From positions 440,001 to 504,000 of the forward strand of contig UWYS01000017.1 in assembly GCA_900291925.1 (NCBI GenBank): DNA of 64,000 nucleotides, read 5' to 3'. Shown one piece after another: positions 44,958-57,062 of the stretch. Within the stretch, counting starts at the first letter, position 1; every line of letters starts with the position of its first letter. Source of the DNA: Thecaphora thlaspeos (taxonomy: Eukaryota; Basidiomycota; Ustilaginomycetes; Urocystidales; Glomosporiaceae). Made by a program: the position numbers and the translations under genes. Below the pieces are notes generated by a model. That model worked only from the letters and a program-made list of their open reading frames with translations, did not search any database and was not told where the DNA came from.

Positions 44958-46492
44958 GGCGGCGAGGAGGCGTGCGCGGTCGAGTCACGCTGGCCGGTGG
45001 GTCGGTTGTGCTGCGGCGGCCAGGGTGGTATCGTTGGCAGCGGACTGCCCGGAAGACCCAAGGCGGGCGGCGGGACCGAGCGGGGGGGCGCCGTGTGCGT
45101 GGAAAGTAGAAGTCGGTGGGGGTCCGAAAGCAGCGAGAGTTTGCGAAGAGCAAAGAGGAGCCAGCGCAGTAGATCAAAGTCGAATCCTGGTCGTATCAAC
45201 CGACAGCCACACACATGCTTGGGCAGGCGGCCGGTGCGCGGACCGGGCCGATCCGATGGGGCGTCGAGGGTCGAGCAGAGGAGCAGCGCTAGGTCGACAG
45301 GAGAGACGAACAAGAGTCGTGACCCGCCTGGACCAGATCACCGCGCGCTGCTTGGCGTAAGGAGTCGCCGACGGAAAAGGGAGCGAGAAAGAGGGGAGAG
45401 GCGGGCAAGGAGGTGATTTGAAAGGGGCGGCGCGGTGTCGGGGTAGGGAGGCAAGGATGGCGCGAGGGCCGTCTGGGCAATTCCCGCCACCTGACCTGGC
45501 CTCGGCTGGGCCGGGCGCGCCTGTGGCGCGTTGCCTTGACGCTTGCCTTATGCGCCTCTGCGCTCAGTCGATCTCGAGAGCGGCAGGGCTTGCGCTCGCT
45601 GGCTTTCGTCTCTGCTGCCGGCTTGCTTCGTGGGCTGAAAATCGACGCTGCACGCCCGCCAGGTCGACAAAGCGACGCGACAGGCATCTCTCTAGCTGGA
45701 CCCTCTTCCTCGTCGCCGTTGCCCAGCCAACAGCCGCACCAAAAGCGTACGCAGAAAGCTCGTGCAACGTGGACGTCGTCGTCGTCGTCGTCCTCTCGCA
45801 GCCTAGGCGCTGCCGCAACAACAGGCCGTGCTTGGCCGGGCGGACGGTGACAACGACGACGACGACCAACGAGCGCCTTCTCCGTGCTCGCCGCGACTAC
45901 CTGGCGCTGGCCTCGGCTCCAGGCTTCAAAGGCAAAACAAGAAGATTACCGTACCTCGATCGAGTGGGCATTGCCTCCATCGCTCAAGTTCGCTCGAGGT
46001 GGCATGCTCATCTGCATTGCGCGAGAGCCTTGACGCTAGCTCTCCCTCCCTACTTTTTCGCCACTTGGCGGCAGAGCGGCGGGGAGGGGTCCAGGGCAAG
46101 AAAGAGCGACCAACGACCAACGGGGAAAAAAAAAGAAAACACACCGTTCGCGCCTGCCTGTCGGACGCGTCGCGAGCTGACCCCCTGCCTGCGTCAGTGC
46201 TGCCCAGCCTCCACCTGGACGGGCGCGCGGGCGGATCCGCACATTCGGGCCAGCCCCGCTTTCTCCGCAATCTGCCGACTCGGGGCGGCGGCGCTTGCCG
46301 GAACGCTCGGGCTGCCGCTCGCGCTGCGCTGTGGCCGCCACGAAAGAAGGCGCACCCCGTCTGCTTCTTCCTTTCTTACTCTCTAGATCCTTACGACCGG
46401 GCCCTTTCCATTCTTGCATTGACGTCTTCCTGTGTGCACCTCCACCATCTGCCCAATCAATCCCCCGCCCTCAAACCCAACGCACGCCCACA
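44958..46492. promoter_or_regulatory. Divergent intergenic region, 1.5 kb
   Basis: Promoters of the sirtuin (-) and the isochorismatase-like gene (+). Long frames here are GC-rich shadows without conservation. CT-rich and CACC-rich sequence at 46420-46490 is the presumed leader of the rightward gene. Confidence 0.4.
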
Positions 46493-48030
46493 ATGGCCGC
46501 CGCTATCCGCACCGTCCGCATCGAGCCGCCCAGGACGGCCTTCTTCGTCTGGTGAGTGGGCAGCGACCCTGCAAGGGATGCGATAGTGGCTCACTCGCAC
46601 CAAATGACCCGCTGACAGACAATCTTTGACATCGCTTCGGTTCTTGGTGCTCCTCGCCGCTTGCAGCGATATACAGGAACGGGTGAGTGAGGGGCTGGGG
46701 CCGTCGGCCGGAGCAGACGTCCAGCCGGCTCTTGAAAGTGGCTCACTGCTGACAGACATCGTCCCAACGTCGTTCGCCTGGCCTCTGCAACGTGCAGTTC
46801 AAGTGAGTATAACCATGACTGTGGCAGCTGGCAGCTGGCTCATCGCTGGCAGTGTTCGCCGATCAGGGCCCTAACGCTGATCGTGCTCCCACCTGCGAAT
46901 CACTCGAAACAGGACCGCCATCGCCAACTTTGAGCATGTCGTCGCGACCTCGGCCAAGATGCTCAAGGCCGCAAGCATCCTCGAGGTCCCCGTCTTTACA
47001 ACAGAGCAGAACCCAAATGGTGAGCAGCCATGTCAGCGTAGCGATATGACGGGAAGCCTAGCTGACACTTTTGACACCTCCGTTGCGAGCGCCGCAGCCC
47101 TCGGAGCTACTGTCTCGCCCCTCTCGGGCCTGATTGGCCAGCTGCCCCCGCTTTCATCCAAGGCGATCTACCCAAAGACGCGATTCAGCATGGACCTGCC
47201 CGGCATCACGGACGAGTGGCTCAAGCAGGCTGGCGACATCAAGCACGTTGTCATCTTTGGAATTGGTGAGTAGAGGCGGGCGCGGCAATGCCTCTGGGCC
47301 ATTTGGTCCGTCTGTTCGCAATCGGTCGAGCCGAGCTATACCATCCCGCTAACCTTGCCCTCATCGACTCCTGCAACCACGACTGCACACGGGCTGTCAC
47401 GACCACAGAGTCGCACGTCTGCGTGCTGCAGTCGGCGCTGGACCTGCTTAGCAGGGGGATCCAGGTACACGTCATCAAGGACGGCGTCAGCAGCTGCAAC
47501 GTTGGCGAGATCGAAGTCGCCCTCGAGGTGAGTTTCTTGAGCGCAAGGCGTAAAGGTCGATGCGATTTCTCTGCTCTCCGCTCAAGCGAAGGGGACGGGA
47601 GACGAGCTGACGTTTGCAACCTTGTTGCCTTCTCTTTCATCGCGTCGATTTCAGCGCATGCGAAGCGCCGGGGCGCAGGTGACGACGTCCGAGTCGGTCC
47701 TCTTCCAGCTGCTCGGTACGTCGCTTGATCCATTCCCAGCTCGCTTGCCGCCATATTGCGGCGTGTTCCGAGACGGTCTCTTGCGGCCGGCTGGATCTGA
47801 CCATGACTTCTCCTGCGGCCACGCTGCAGTGGACGCTTCGCACCCCAAGTTCAAGCAGATCTCGAACCTCATCGTAAGTGCTAGCTGCGAAGAGGCTGCG
47901 TGCTTGCTGTCGCACATGTCTGACACGACGATGACGTACGTTGCCTGCTGCGCTTGTGCGCGTGTGTCAGAAAGAGGAAAAGGAACCTACAAAGGCGGCC
48001 ATCAACCTGCTTGGCGCGGCTCGCTACTAG
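46493..48030 (+). CDS. Isochorismatase-like cysteine hydrolase (ISOC1/2 type)
   Basis: Nine exons: 46493-46551, 46667-46682 (16 nt), 46798-46802 (5 nt), 46913-47019, 47098-47265, 47409-47527, 47655-47715, 47830-47873 and 47971-48030, total 212 residues. Every junction is GT/AG and all phases fit. Exons 2 and 3 supply the conserved start CDIQERFKTAIANFEHVV; without the 5-nt exon (TTCAA) the frame breaks. Catalytic triad: Asp in FFVCDIQER, Lys in YPKTRFSM, and Cys in GIESHVCVLQSALDLL. Other family blocks are ILEVPVFTTEQNPNALG and GAQVTTSESVLFQLL, then DASHPKFKQISNLI. Members are small alpha/beta hydrolases of uncertain substrate, cytosolic or peroxisomal/mitochondrial. The length matches the family (about 200-300). 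Confidence 0.9.
46798..46802 (+). other. 5-nt microexon of the isochorismatase-like gene
   Basis: The five bases TTCAA lie between an acceptor GTGCAG (ending 46797) and a donor GTGAGT (from 46803). They encode Phe and the first two bases of Lys in ERFKTAI, a stretch conserved in the family. Confidence 0.75.
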
Positions 48031-48537
48031 GAGAGAGGAAGTTTGTCCGCTGTGCAGCGTGTTCCGTGAACCTGTGCAAGTGCAATCAGAGAAGCAGACG
48101 GCAATGAAGCGTAGACGGCGTCTTAGGCTGTGTACGAGGAGGGGCGTGTGTGTGGCGGAGCTGCGCAATCAAGGCGCGCCAGGGGCCCGCCGGGTGCCGG
48201 CCGGGTGCCGGGTCTACTGTACGCGCACGCGCCTCTGTGCCTCCACACCAACACCTGCCCCAGCCCTCCTTCGGTCCTTGTTACCCTTTTGCCAACAACT
48301 TCCCGTCCACTGCCGTATCCGGCCTTTCTCGCTACTCATCTTCTCCATCGCTTTCTGTCTCATCGCCTCCGTTACGACAGGTACGACGACTCCGGCTGGC
48401 CTCACGCCGACACATCGACACACCGCGCCCCTCAAGCGAGAGCGAGGCGGCGCGTCATCCTCTGCCACCCCACCCGCCATCGATTCGACTCAACACAGGT
48501 CGCAGCGGCCCGCTGCCGCTGCTCGCTCGCTGTCGTC
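48031..48537. promoter_or_regulatory. Intergenic, Ku80 promoter
   Basis: About 500 bp between tandem genes; CT-rich leader sequence around 48330-48500. No further gene. Confidence 0.4.
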
Positions 48538-51500
48538 ATGAGCGTGAGTAGACTCTCCAGCGTCATCATGGACAGACGCAGCGCTCTGCGAGGCGAACCA
48601 ACCTAAAATCATCAGGCCGACTATGCACTTACCTTGCGCTGCGCTCCCCGGACTGTCGCGTCTTCATCCAGGTGGTCAAGAACTCGCTCACCCTCTTTGT
48701 CCTCGACATGTCGTCGCCCATGGGATCGCAGCGAAAGGTATACGACAAGGTCTACAAACCCTTTTCCGGCGTCGAGCTCATGGAGAGGACAACGACCGAC
48801 CTTCAGTGGGTCTGCGAGTATATTGGAGCTCGCATGGTCGAGATCGTGAGTGGTAGCAACGGCAGCTCGCCGCTCGGCCGCCGCCACCCTGATGAGTCCG
48901 CATTGGACGTGACCGGTCTGACGCCCCGCATACTGCAACGACAACCACTCACTGCACGCAGATCCTCGGAGGCCTCAGGACGACCAAGGTGGCCCTTATC
49001 ACCTACGGCTCGCCGCGTGAGTAGCCTCTCCCCAGAGGTGGAACCTGTCCAGCCTCGAGCTGCTACTGGCCGCCTGTTTGCCCCTCTGAACGCGCTCAAC
49101 ATTCCCTTTTGCTACATTCGCTCGATGTCGCCCTCCAGGAACTAACAACATCGTCACCAGCAAGGAACCCAAAATGGTGCACGAGGGCTATGCAGGGATC
49201 GACGAGGTCGTTCACCTCAACGTCCCCACACTCGATACGCTCGACCTGGTACAGAGCCTCAGGGCGGTCGGCGAGCACGAGCATGCGCCGCCATCAGACC
49301 GTAAGTGCCCCTTTTGCCGCCGAGGCCTCGAGGTGCCGAGAGCTTCCGCGTGCGGTGGCTGACCATCTCGAGCTTACCTTTCACGAAATGGTTTCCTCTG
49401 TGCTCTCGCCTCTCTATGACTCTCTTCCAGCGCTGGCCGCTTTGGTTGACGCCATCCAACTGACCAACGATACCAGTAGGGGCGGCGTCAAGGATTCGCA
49501 AAACGGCACATGGACCAGGACGATCTACCTCATCACCGATGGGATGGGCCAGTTCAGCTGGGATGGAGCCGAGGCCATCAAGGACACGATCACCGAGAAG
49601 GGCATCAACCTCCGAGTCATGTGAGTCGGTCTGCGAGCCACCGTACGGCGTCGCTCGTTGACTCGGCCTTGGGCCCTTTGCGCTAAGCACCGAACACTGA
49701 GCACCTCGTCGCGCCCTTCGGCTGCATTTGTTCTTTGTTCCTGACCTGCAGAGGTATCGACTTTGACGACGAAGAGTACGGCTTCAAAGAGGAGCGCAAG
49801 GACGAGCTCAAGGTCAGAAGCGCCGCAGAGGAGGGCGTAGGATGTGACACGCCAGTCGAGGGCCAGATGGCTGACTGTCCGCCTTTTTCCAAACGTCCCA
49901 ACGCTCTTCGCCATGTCCTTTGACCTCGTTAGAAAGCAAACGAGGAGTTCTGGCACAATTTCCTGCAAGACATCCCGGAAGCGCGAATCGCCACTGCTGC
50001 CGACGCCATCGAACAGTGCCACATGCCTACAGTCCAGCTGACAAGCGCGGCAGCTCAGAAGAACATCCTCACCTTCGGTTACCCCGAGGATGCTGCCAGT
50101 GGCGAAGCGATCAGCATCCCCATTCAGATGTTCAAGATGACCGAGCCGGCACGACCGATGGCCGAAAGCAAGATCAGCAAGTTGGCCAGGGAGAGCGCGG
50201 GAGCCAACGCTGAGCGCCGACGCCAAGCCAACAGGATGGCGGAGTTGGTCGCCAGCAGTACGCCCGCGTTGCCCGGGCGCGAAGACCAGGATGAGGACGG
50301 AGAGATGGCATCGGTCCCGTCGTATCGCGTCGAGACGCGGAAGGACTACTTCCTGGTGGAGGATGTCGGGCGGCTAGAGAAGGACAAGAAGGGTGCCAAG
50401 GCAGAACCTTTGCCGGCAGAGACGGTCGACAGCTTCACGAGAGCGTGGAAGTTGGGCGCCTCGCTCATCCCCGTGCCCGACGAGGCGTTCGGACAGCTGG
50501 ATACCAAGCAGGGCATTGAGATTCTGCACTTTACTAGGGCCGAGACGGTGAGTGTGCTGATTCTGCCTGTTGCACGGCCACTGCGATGGTCATAGATGGT
50601 GTCGTGAGCCTGATGGTAAGAGTTTCTCAACGCTACCCGCTCTCTGACCGCTAGTACCGCCGAGACTACAACATGGACCAGATCTGGGTTGTCTTTTCTG
50701 ACCTCTTCAACACCAAGGCGCAGATCCAGCTGTCGAGCCTGGTGCGCGGCCTGCATGAGCTCGAGCTGATCGCCATCGTGCGATGCGTCCGGAGGAACCA
50801 GGCGGAACCGGAGGTGAGTCCTTGCGAATGTCGATCTTTCTCTGCATGCTCTCTGATGCCTGTCATTTCAGCTGACCCACCAGCCTGTGTTGTTACGGTG
50901 ACGAACGTGGTCTGTCCCTCGAACAGCTGGGCGTCCTATGGCCCTGCGTCGAACCGGAGTACGACTGCTTCTACTACTCACGCATCCCGTTTCGAGAAGA
51001 TTACCGTCGTTTTATCTTCCCCCCTCTGGATCGAATCATCACAAAGGAAGGGCAGGAGCTCGATGCAGGTCCCTCGATCCCGACGGCCGAGGATCAAGAG
51101 ATGCTTGACCGATTCGTCGACTCGCTAGACCTGATGGACGTCGACGGCGAGCCGTGGTTCAACGTCTTCGAATCGTTCAACCCGGCCATTCACCTGCTGA
51201 AGGATGCTATCAAGTTGCGATTCGTCCGACCGGATTTGAAGGACGTGCCGGCTCCCCATCCGGAACTTGTCAAGTACTGGAAGACACCGATGGAGGTAAA
51301 GGAGAGGGGCGACGGTGTGTTGCGTGAGTGTAAGGAGAGGTTCAAGGTTGGTTACATGCCGAAGAAGGGAGATTGGCATGGTAAGGGACAGTGGAAGGGC
51401 GGCAAGAAACGTGTCCCGACGGACGAGAGCGGCGGCGCAGGAGATGGTGTGGGAAAGAAGACCGAGGAAAGACTCGGAGGTGAAGGCAAGAAGACCAAAG

Positions 51501-52210
51501 TAGAGGATGGCAAAGAGACGGACATGTCGAACGGAACGGCAAAACGTCCAACCGCTCGTACCGTCGAAGGAGACGATAGCGAGACAGAAGACGAAGATGC
51601 CACATCGACCGCACCACCCCGCGACGCCGCGGAGGGCGATCAAGATGAGTTCAAGCTCAAGGAGGAGGCGTTGTCGCACTCTCTGCCCTTTACCCAACCG
51701 AGTGCGAGGATCGGGACGGAAATGGCCGTCGAGAACTTCAAGGATCTCATCAAGACGCAGGACGACGTGACGAAAGTCTTTGTCGAGATGCTCGAGACCA
51801 TCTCGTACCTGCTCCGAACGAGGGAGTATGAAAAAGTCGTAGGATGCTGTAAAGCCGCCAAGAGGGTAGCACAAAAGGTGAGTTGGTTCCCTCCTTCACA
51901 CTGCAGAGACACTTCGATGCTCGAACGTATCTGTTGTTGACCACCCTTTCGTCTGATCCGTCCGCACTGTTGTGTGTGTCGCCGCTACGGCAAATCCGCA
52001 CAGTACGAAGAGGCGATCCGCTGGAACACCTACATCCGCCAGCTCAAGCAGGAGGCCGTCAGACATCATACAGTCTTCTGGGACGAGCAGATGGTGGGGA
52101 AGCTCGAGATCGGTTTGGTGACGGAACAGGAGGACGAGGCGGGTCAGTCGGACGTCTCAAAGGAGGCGGCGAACGAATTCGTCCTACCTGCTTCCGAGGC
52201 GAGCCAGTAG
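48538..52210 (+). CDS. KU80: Ku80 (non-homologous end-joining DNA-end-binding subunit)
   Basis: Ten coding exons: 48538-48543 (6 nt, Met-Ser), 48672-48845, 48962-49016, 49139-49300, 49431-49620, 49752-49812, 49933-50547, 50655-50813, 50927-51877, 52004-52210; total 859 residues, all joins in phase. N-terminal von Willebrand-like domain: LTLFVLDMSSPMGSQRKVYD, KVALITYGSPRTNN, RTIYLITDGMGQFSWDG. Ku core beta-barrel about residues 230-560 (VETRKDYFLVEDVGR, WKLGASLIPVPDEAF, LELIAIVRCVRRNQAEPELG), followed by the helical arm (FESFNPAIHLLKDAIKLR). After a ~130-residue charged linker a helical C-terminal domain at about 740-855 (MAVENFKDLIKTQDDVTKVF; GLVTEQEDEAGQSDVSKEAA) resembles the DNA-PKcs-binding domain of animal Ku80. 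The protein works as a heterodimer with Ku70 in double-strand break repair and at telomeres. Confidence 0.93.
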
Positions 52211-53486
52211 GATGCGTAGCGTGAGGGAAGATTGGCTGCGAGCGGGGGAGGCGATGGACGATTGGAGGCAGTGTCGAGGCGAGAGAAAGGTATGGAGTGG
52301 CGTGAGGCCGATGGTGGTGCAGTCGGCTGCGGCGATTCGATGCAACCGCGCATCCCTACGAGACGCCGCATTTCCGCAGCTATTGCCAATGACGACGATG
52401 AATTAGTCCATCATACAATCACATCCATCGACGATGATGGACCTTCCTCCGTGATCCTCATATGTTTCGACTTTCTAAAAGATAGACGAAGTGCAGGCGA
52501 CGCTTGGCCGGATGGACACTTTATACAGATCGGGCGCACACGCGAGCGATCCAGCGACGGTGGGAAGCCGCCCACACCCTCGACAGGCACATGTGATCGG
52601 CGAATCTCTTTCGTCTCTCTACTGTGTCCCTTCGACCTCATTGCGATGAAAGGCATACTGAGACGAACATGTCGTACGGTACTGTACCATTGCATGATCC
52701 AATTGACCCTTCATATGGACACAGCCGGATGATGACCGTGGAGTTTTCGGGATTTTTACGCCGAAGCACGAGGATACCTGCATCGTGACGAACAGATGTC
52801 CATCACATGGATTCGATTCGGCTTGATGTCCCTTTTGTCGAGTAGTGACCTGACTTGCTGCTCCGTTGATTTTTGTCGGATCGCAGAGAAGTAAGGCCAA
52901 GAAGACTTACTCTGCTAAGGTCACGTCGTGGACTGGGTCGAGCCGGGTTGGTCGGGACTACTGTAGCTTCGACGACGAGGATACAAAAGTAAGCACTCGT
53001 CCTTGCTCATGAGGCTTAGGCTTAGCAATGGGAGGATTAGAATATGTACAAGCGACGTCGCCTCGCTGCCGCTCGTGCCGAGTTTTGGACAGGAGGCGGA
53101 GGTGCAGTCCTCCATGCGGTATGTACTGACCTGTCCGCGGCTCAAAGAAGGCTCAGGTACGGTACAGTATGTAGGATCAAGGCCTTGCAAGGACCGACCA
53201 CCGACCACCGTCTTCGAACGATGTACTGGGCGAGCAGGGAGGAGCAGCAGAGGAAGAGCTTTTTGCATCGTACAGTGGGACGCGCGCGCTTTCCGAGGCA
53301 GAGGAAGAGGAACGGGTGCATGCGGCGGTATGCCGTGCTGGCCACTGCATGGCGAAGAAAGGAGAAGCGCACCGAGACGGAAGAACTTAAGCAAGAGAGA
53401 TGAGGGTGGTGGTGGATGCTGGGTCGGCATTCCGGCGAGCAAGATGCGGCAGCGGCGAATGGGTCGCCTACTTGCGCGGCATCAAG

Positions 53487-53505
53487 GTACTGTACTGTAT
53501 GTACT
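53487..53505. repeat. TACTG/GTAC repeat cluster
   Basis: GGTACTGTACTGTATGTAC-type sequence, tandem TACTG units ending in a GTAC palindrome. Confidence 0.7.
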
Positions 53506-53717
53506 CCCGATGATGGAAAATCTTAGCTTTGCTCCCAAAACAACCCTTGTCGGGAGCTACTGTACGCCGAAACTGTGACGCTGTGTGTGAGCGGGCGCAC
53601 GTACTTACAATATGTACTGTACTACTTGTTTATGTAGACGAGCGCACCCTTTGCGCTTACTTAACGTTGTCCATGCTGGAGCGAGATCGATTGAGACGAG
53701 TCACAAGCTAGGGTGTC

Positions 53718-53758
53718 TGTACATACATACGAGCAAGTACAGTATGTACCGGCGTACC
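53718..53758. repeat. GTAC/TACA repeat cluster
   Basis: A stretch with GTACATACATAC, then AGTACAGTATGTACC and GGCGTACC, near-palindromic around GTAC centres. Confidence 0.7.
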
Positions 53759-55063
53759 TGCCTGCTGTTCATAGGTTTGGCGGCGTGGTCGTCCCTCCTG
53801 GATGTCCGCGGTGGACCAAATCCATCCGTCGGACGTACGGTGCATCATCATCGGACGTTGGGGACTATAGTGTATCGTCTAATATACAGTGCGTATCGCA
53901 CTTGCCGAGCGGGCCGGGCTTTGCTTGGCACGAGCCGAACCGACTCAAAGATCGCTTTGAGCCTTGCCGTTCGGCTCCTCTTCAGCCTGTCGGGCAACTC
54001 GAGACGGCGAAGCACTCCTTCTCTAACCTGGTGGCAACGGGCAGAAGAGACGGGAAAAAAAGGGGGGAAAAGAAAAAGAAACCCAACACACAAGACCTGG
54101 GCGAGCGGGAAGAAAGAAAGGAGAGAAGCACATCCATTCCTTATTTTGTTACTGGAGCGCCGCTACTGCTCCATCGGCCGAGCTCACGGGTGAGTCTCCA
54201 GAGTGGTTCTCCTTCCACCTGATCCTGTTGGAAAGAGGAATTGCTTCGCATCGGACATGCCAGCGGCGATCCTGTGCAGTTAGTGAACAACATCCCGTCG
54301 CGAGAGAGGGCAAGTCTACCTACTTAGCCGCCGGCATAGCGCCTCGCCGGTGAGAGGGCTCGCTACACTCTACGGTGCATTGGAAAACAATAATCTTGGC
54401 GCAACGTCTGCGCCTTCCCAAAGAGAGTATGGTGTGGCCAGAGGTAGCCAATCGGCCGTTAGCACCATCATTTCGCACTCTGGCGAGGCCCAGCGGCGCG
54501 ACCACACTCTGTAAGTAACTCTGTACAGTAAGATTTCTACACAACACCGGATCTCACAGGACCGCATGGTCCCCGACCCTCCCATGTTCTGTACATAGCC
54601 GGCCGCCAAGGAGTGTCGGCTCCCCCCCCCTACCCCCTTTCTCGTTGCTTTGGGTGTGGCTGTGCGGCTGCTGCCTGGCATGTGCCATACATAAATACGC
54701 CCACTACAGTACACTCTGTAGGCGGGGACGGGAACGCCTTAACGCCAGCCTAGGTGAGACGAGACGAAGTTCAAATTCGACTAACCTCTTCCGCTGCGCA
54801 CCCGGCATACTCCCATAGCTAGAAACTGCGCTCGCCCCGACCATGTTACTGTACACTACGTAGCCAGCTCGGCTTAGCCCGTCGTAGCGTGGGCCAAGAT
54901 GGGCGATGCAGGATGTACTATAGGGGGCATGTGCAAACAAGGACCCCGCTCATCAGGCTAAAAATTCCGACGGAGTCCCCATTTCGTCTCTTGTTGCTGC
55001 CTCTGCGTAGGACCTGTGACCAGAGAGATGGATGAGCTTGCCAAGTCTCATATCCATACATAC

Positions 55064-55104
55064 GCACGTACAGTACATACAGTACAGTTAGTACATACAT
55101 ACGT
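55064..55104. repeat. GTACA repeat cluster
   Basis: CGTACAGTACATACAGTACA followed by GTTAGTACATACATACG: multiple tandem and overlapping GTACA/GTACAT units. Confidence 0.75.
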
Positions 55105-55231
55105 GTGCCGACGACAAGGTACCAACCAAGGTACCAACGATACAGATCGATTCGAGTCAGTGAAGGCCATAAGGCCGGAGGGGGGCCAGGAAACCAACCC
55201 GACATCACGGCCTGCGCATGCAGAGGGTCGT

Positions 55232-55249
55232 GGCTCAACTAGTTGAGCC
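55232..55249. repeat. Perfect 18-bp palindrome
   Basis: GGCTCAACTAGTTGAGCC is identical to its reverse complement, with no spacer. Its function is unknown; it could be a dimeric binding site. Confidence 0.85.
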
Positions 55250-55943
55250 GCTGCGCTGCCACTTGACAACATCATCAACCGCATTGCATGAATGCACACA
55301 GGCAGGGACCCACCTGAGAGAGTCCACGCAGCCACTGCACCGTGAGCAACGGACGAAACAAACGACGCCCAGCGAGAGGCGTACCATTCGTTGCAAGAGA
55401 CAGGCGGACTAGGAAATGGGCCTCGGGAGAAAGAAGAAAGGGAAAGGATTCGCGGGAGTGCTGCGAGCGAGATCGTCAGCTGTACGTGGTGAGCGGGACG
55501 AAAGCGCGCGCATCTCGTAGCATTGACCCTTGGACCGAACGAGAAGCTGGCGGACGAGGGAACAGCGCAAGGGCCCTTCTCCGCCATCCATCGTGTGCCT
55601 TGACGCTTCCACGGACGCTCCTCGACGTCGTCCGAGGCTAGAGATGCGCTGTTTGCTAAGCAGAGCCAGTGCAAGGCCGCTCGAAGAGGAGTGACAACAC
55701 CGAGCGGTGTGTGCAGCGAAGCGACAAATAAGTATACACAGCTGTCAGTACTTATTGTGAGGTAGTTCTTGCGTGTTCCTGCGTGCCCAGACTGCGACGG
55801 TCCCCGTGTCAGTCACCGTCTAGACGATGTTGGCCATGAGTACGAGAATCCGTCGAGCACAAGGCTCGAAAAGCGAGGGTTCGACTGGATCACGGGGGCC
55901 TTGCTTTCGACCTCGTTCCGCCTCGTCTCGTGTCGTTGAAGGA

Positions 55944-55970
55944 GGTACGTACAGTACGTACAGTACTCTG
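55944..55970. repeat. GTACGTACAGTAC repeat cluster
   Basis: Two copies of GTACGTACA in direct succession followed by GTACTC. Confidence 0.75.
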
Positions 55971-57030
55971 TATAGCCTGCCCCCCAACGAGCCATCCTCG
56001 TTTCCATCGTTTCCATGTGCCACCCGCACGTTTGTACTGTACTGTAGATTACGTCTGTTCCTGAACACCTTGTTCTGATGATGTAATGCATGAGACCCTC
56101 GAAGGCCAATCAGAAGGGTGCGGTGTACTTACGCTGTATAGAGCCGCGTGATGGAAGATGGGCAGAGCGCGCACCAGGAGGTACAGTAGTAAGACCCACC
56201 CTTCTGCTGCGGGCGTCGACAATCGTAGCTAGTCCGCTGGAGCTTTGAGACCGAATTGAAAAAAGTGATTCGACTTGCAACGGAGCGGAATCGGACTTGT
56301 GGTGAGGACGGAGGAGCATCGACGGAAGTGTTGAAGGTGGATGCTACTGTACGGCATCTCTGCCTGTTTGTTCATACCGTACTGATGCCCCTAGGTATTG
56401 CTGCACTCAAGGACGGGAATGGGGACAGGAAGCTCACCGCGTGGTGTTTCCTTGGGCGCCTTTCTCTGATGAAAGACGTGATGGGGTGGACAGAGACCGC
56501 GGCGGGAAAGACCGGTGCTTTGGGCGGCGAGAGAAGCGCCGCATTGTAAGCCTCAGCCTCGCCGCCAAGCTGGCGAGGAAACGCGCCGAAGAGCGGAGGC
56601 GGCTGACAATTCACGCTGCTTCGCCTATGGCTTGGAACCTGGATGCTGAAGGGAAGCGCAGCAGCTCTCTAACAATGACACGGACGACAACAGCTTATGT
56701 AACCAGCTGGACTCGCACGCACACATGTGCCGCGACAGCCCCTCGAGTGCGGCCTCGTCTGCCTTGTTCGTTCACAAGTAGGGAGCAAAGTATCTACAGG
56801 CAGAGTTGCCTGTTCCATCTTCCCGAAAGAATTACAGAAATTGCTTTACTGACTTGGAAATGACGACGGGAATGGTACTGTACAGTAACGTGGCACCTTA
56901 TTAGGACTCAGACGTGGCCTTGCTTTGTCTCATGGCGGCAGCGGAGCGCGCAGCAGGTACAGTACTACTTTACAGACAAAGGCCAGCCGCCCTCACCTGT
57001 CGTGCGTGACTGCGCACAGTAGTAGTGACT

Positions 57031-57062
57031 GTATGTACAGTACAGTACTGTACTGTACTGTA
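57031..57062. repeat. Inverted pentamer array (GTACA)n-(TACTG)n
   Basis: GTATGTACAGTACAG is followed directly by TACTGTACTGTACTGTA, so tandem CAGTA-type units turn into their own complement (TACTG) and could fold as a hairpin or bind as a palindrome. This is the longest example of the family in the window. Confidence 0.85.

Noticed and set aside
44740..45360. Antisense open frame over the sirtuin N-terminus
   Set aside because: A mirror frame of GC-rich coding and polyglutamine (CAG) sequence.
45418..46386. 322-codon open frame between the sirtuin and the isochorismatase-like gene
   Set aside because: No ATG at its start, cysteine/arginine-rich random composition, lies in a divergent promoter region.
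55226..55275. tRNA-like A-box around the 18-bp palindrome
   Set aside because: No T-arm or acceptor pairing follows; only the palindrome is real.
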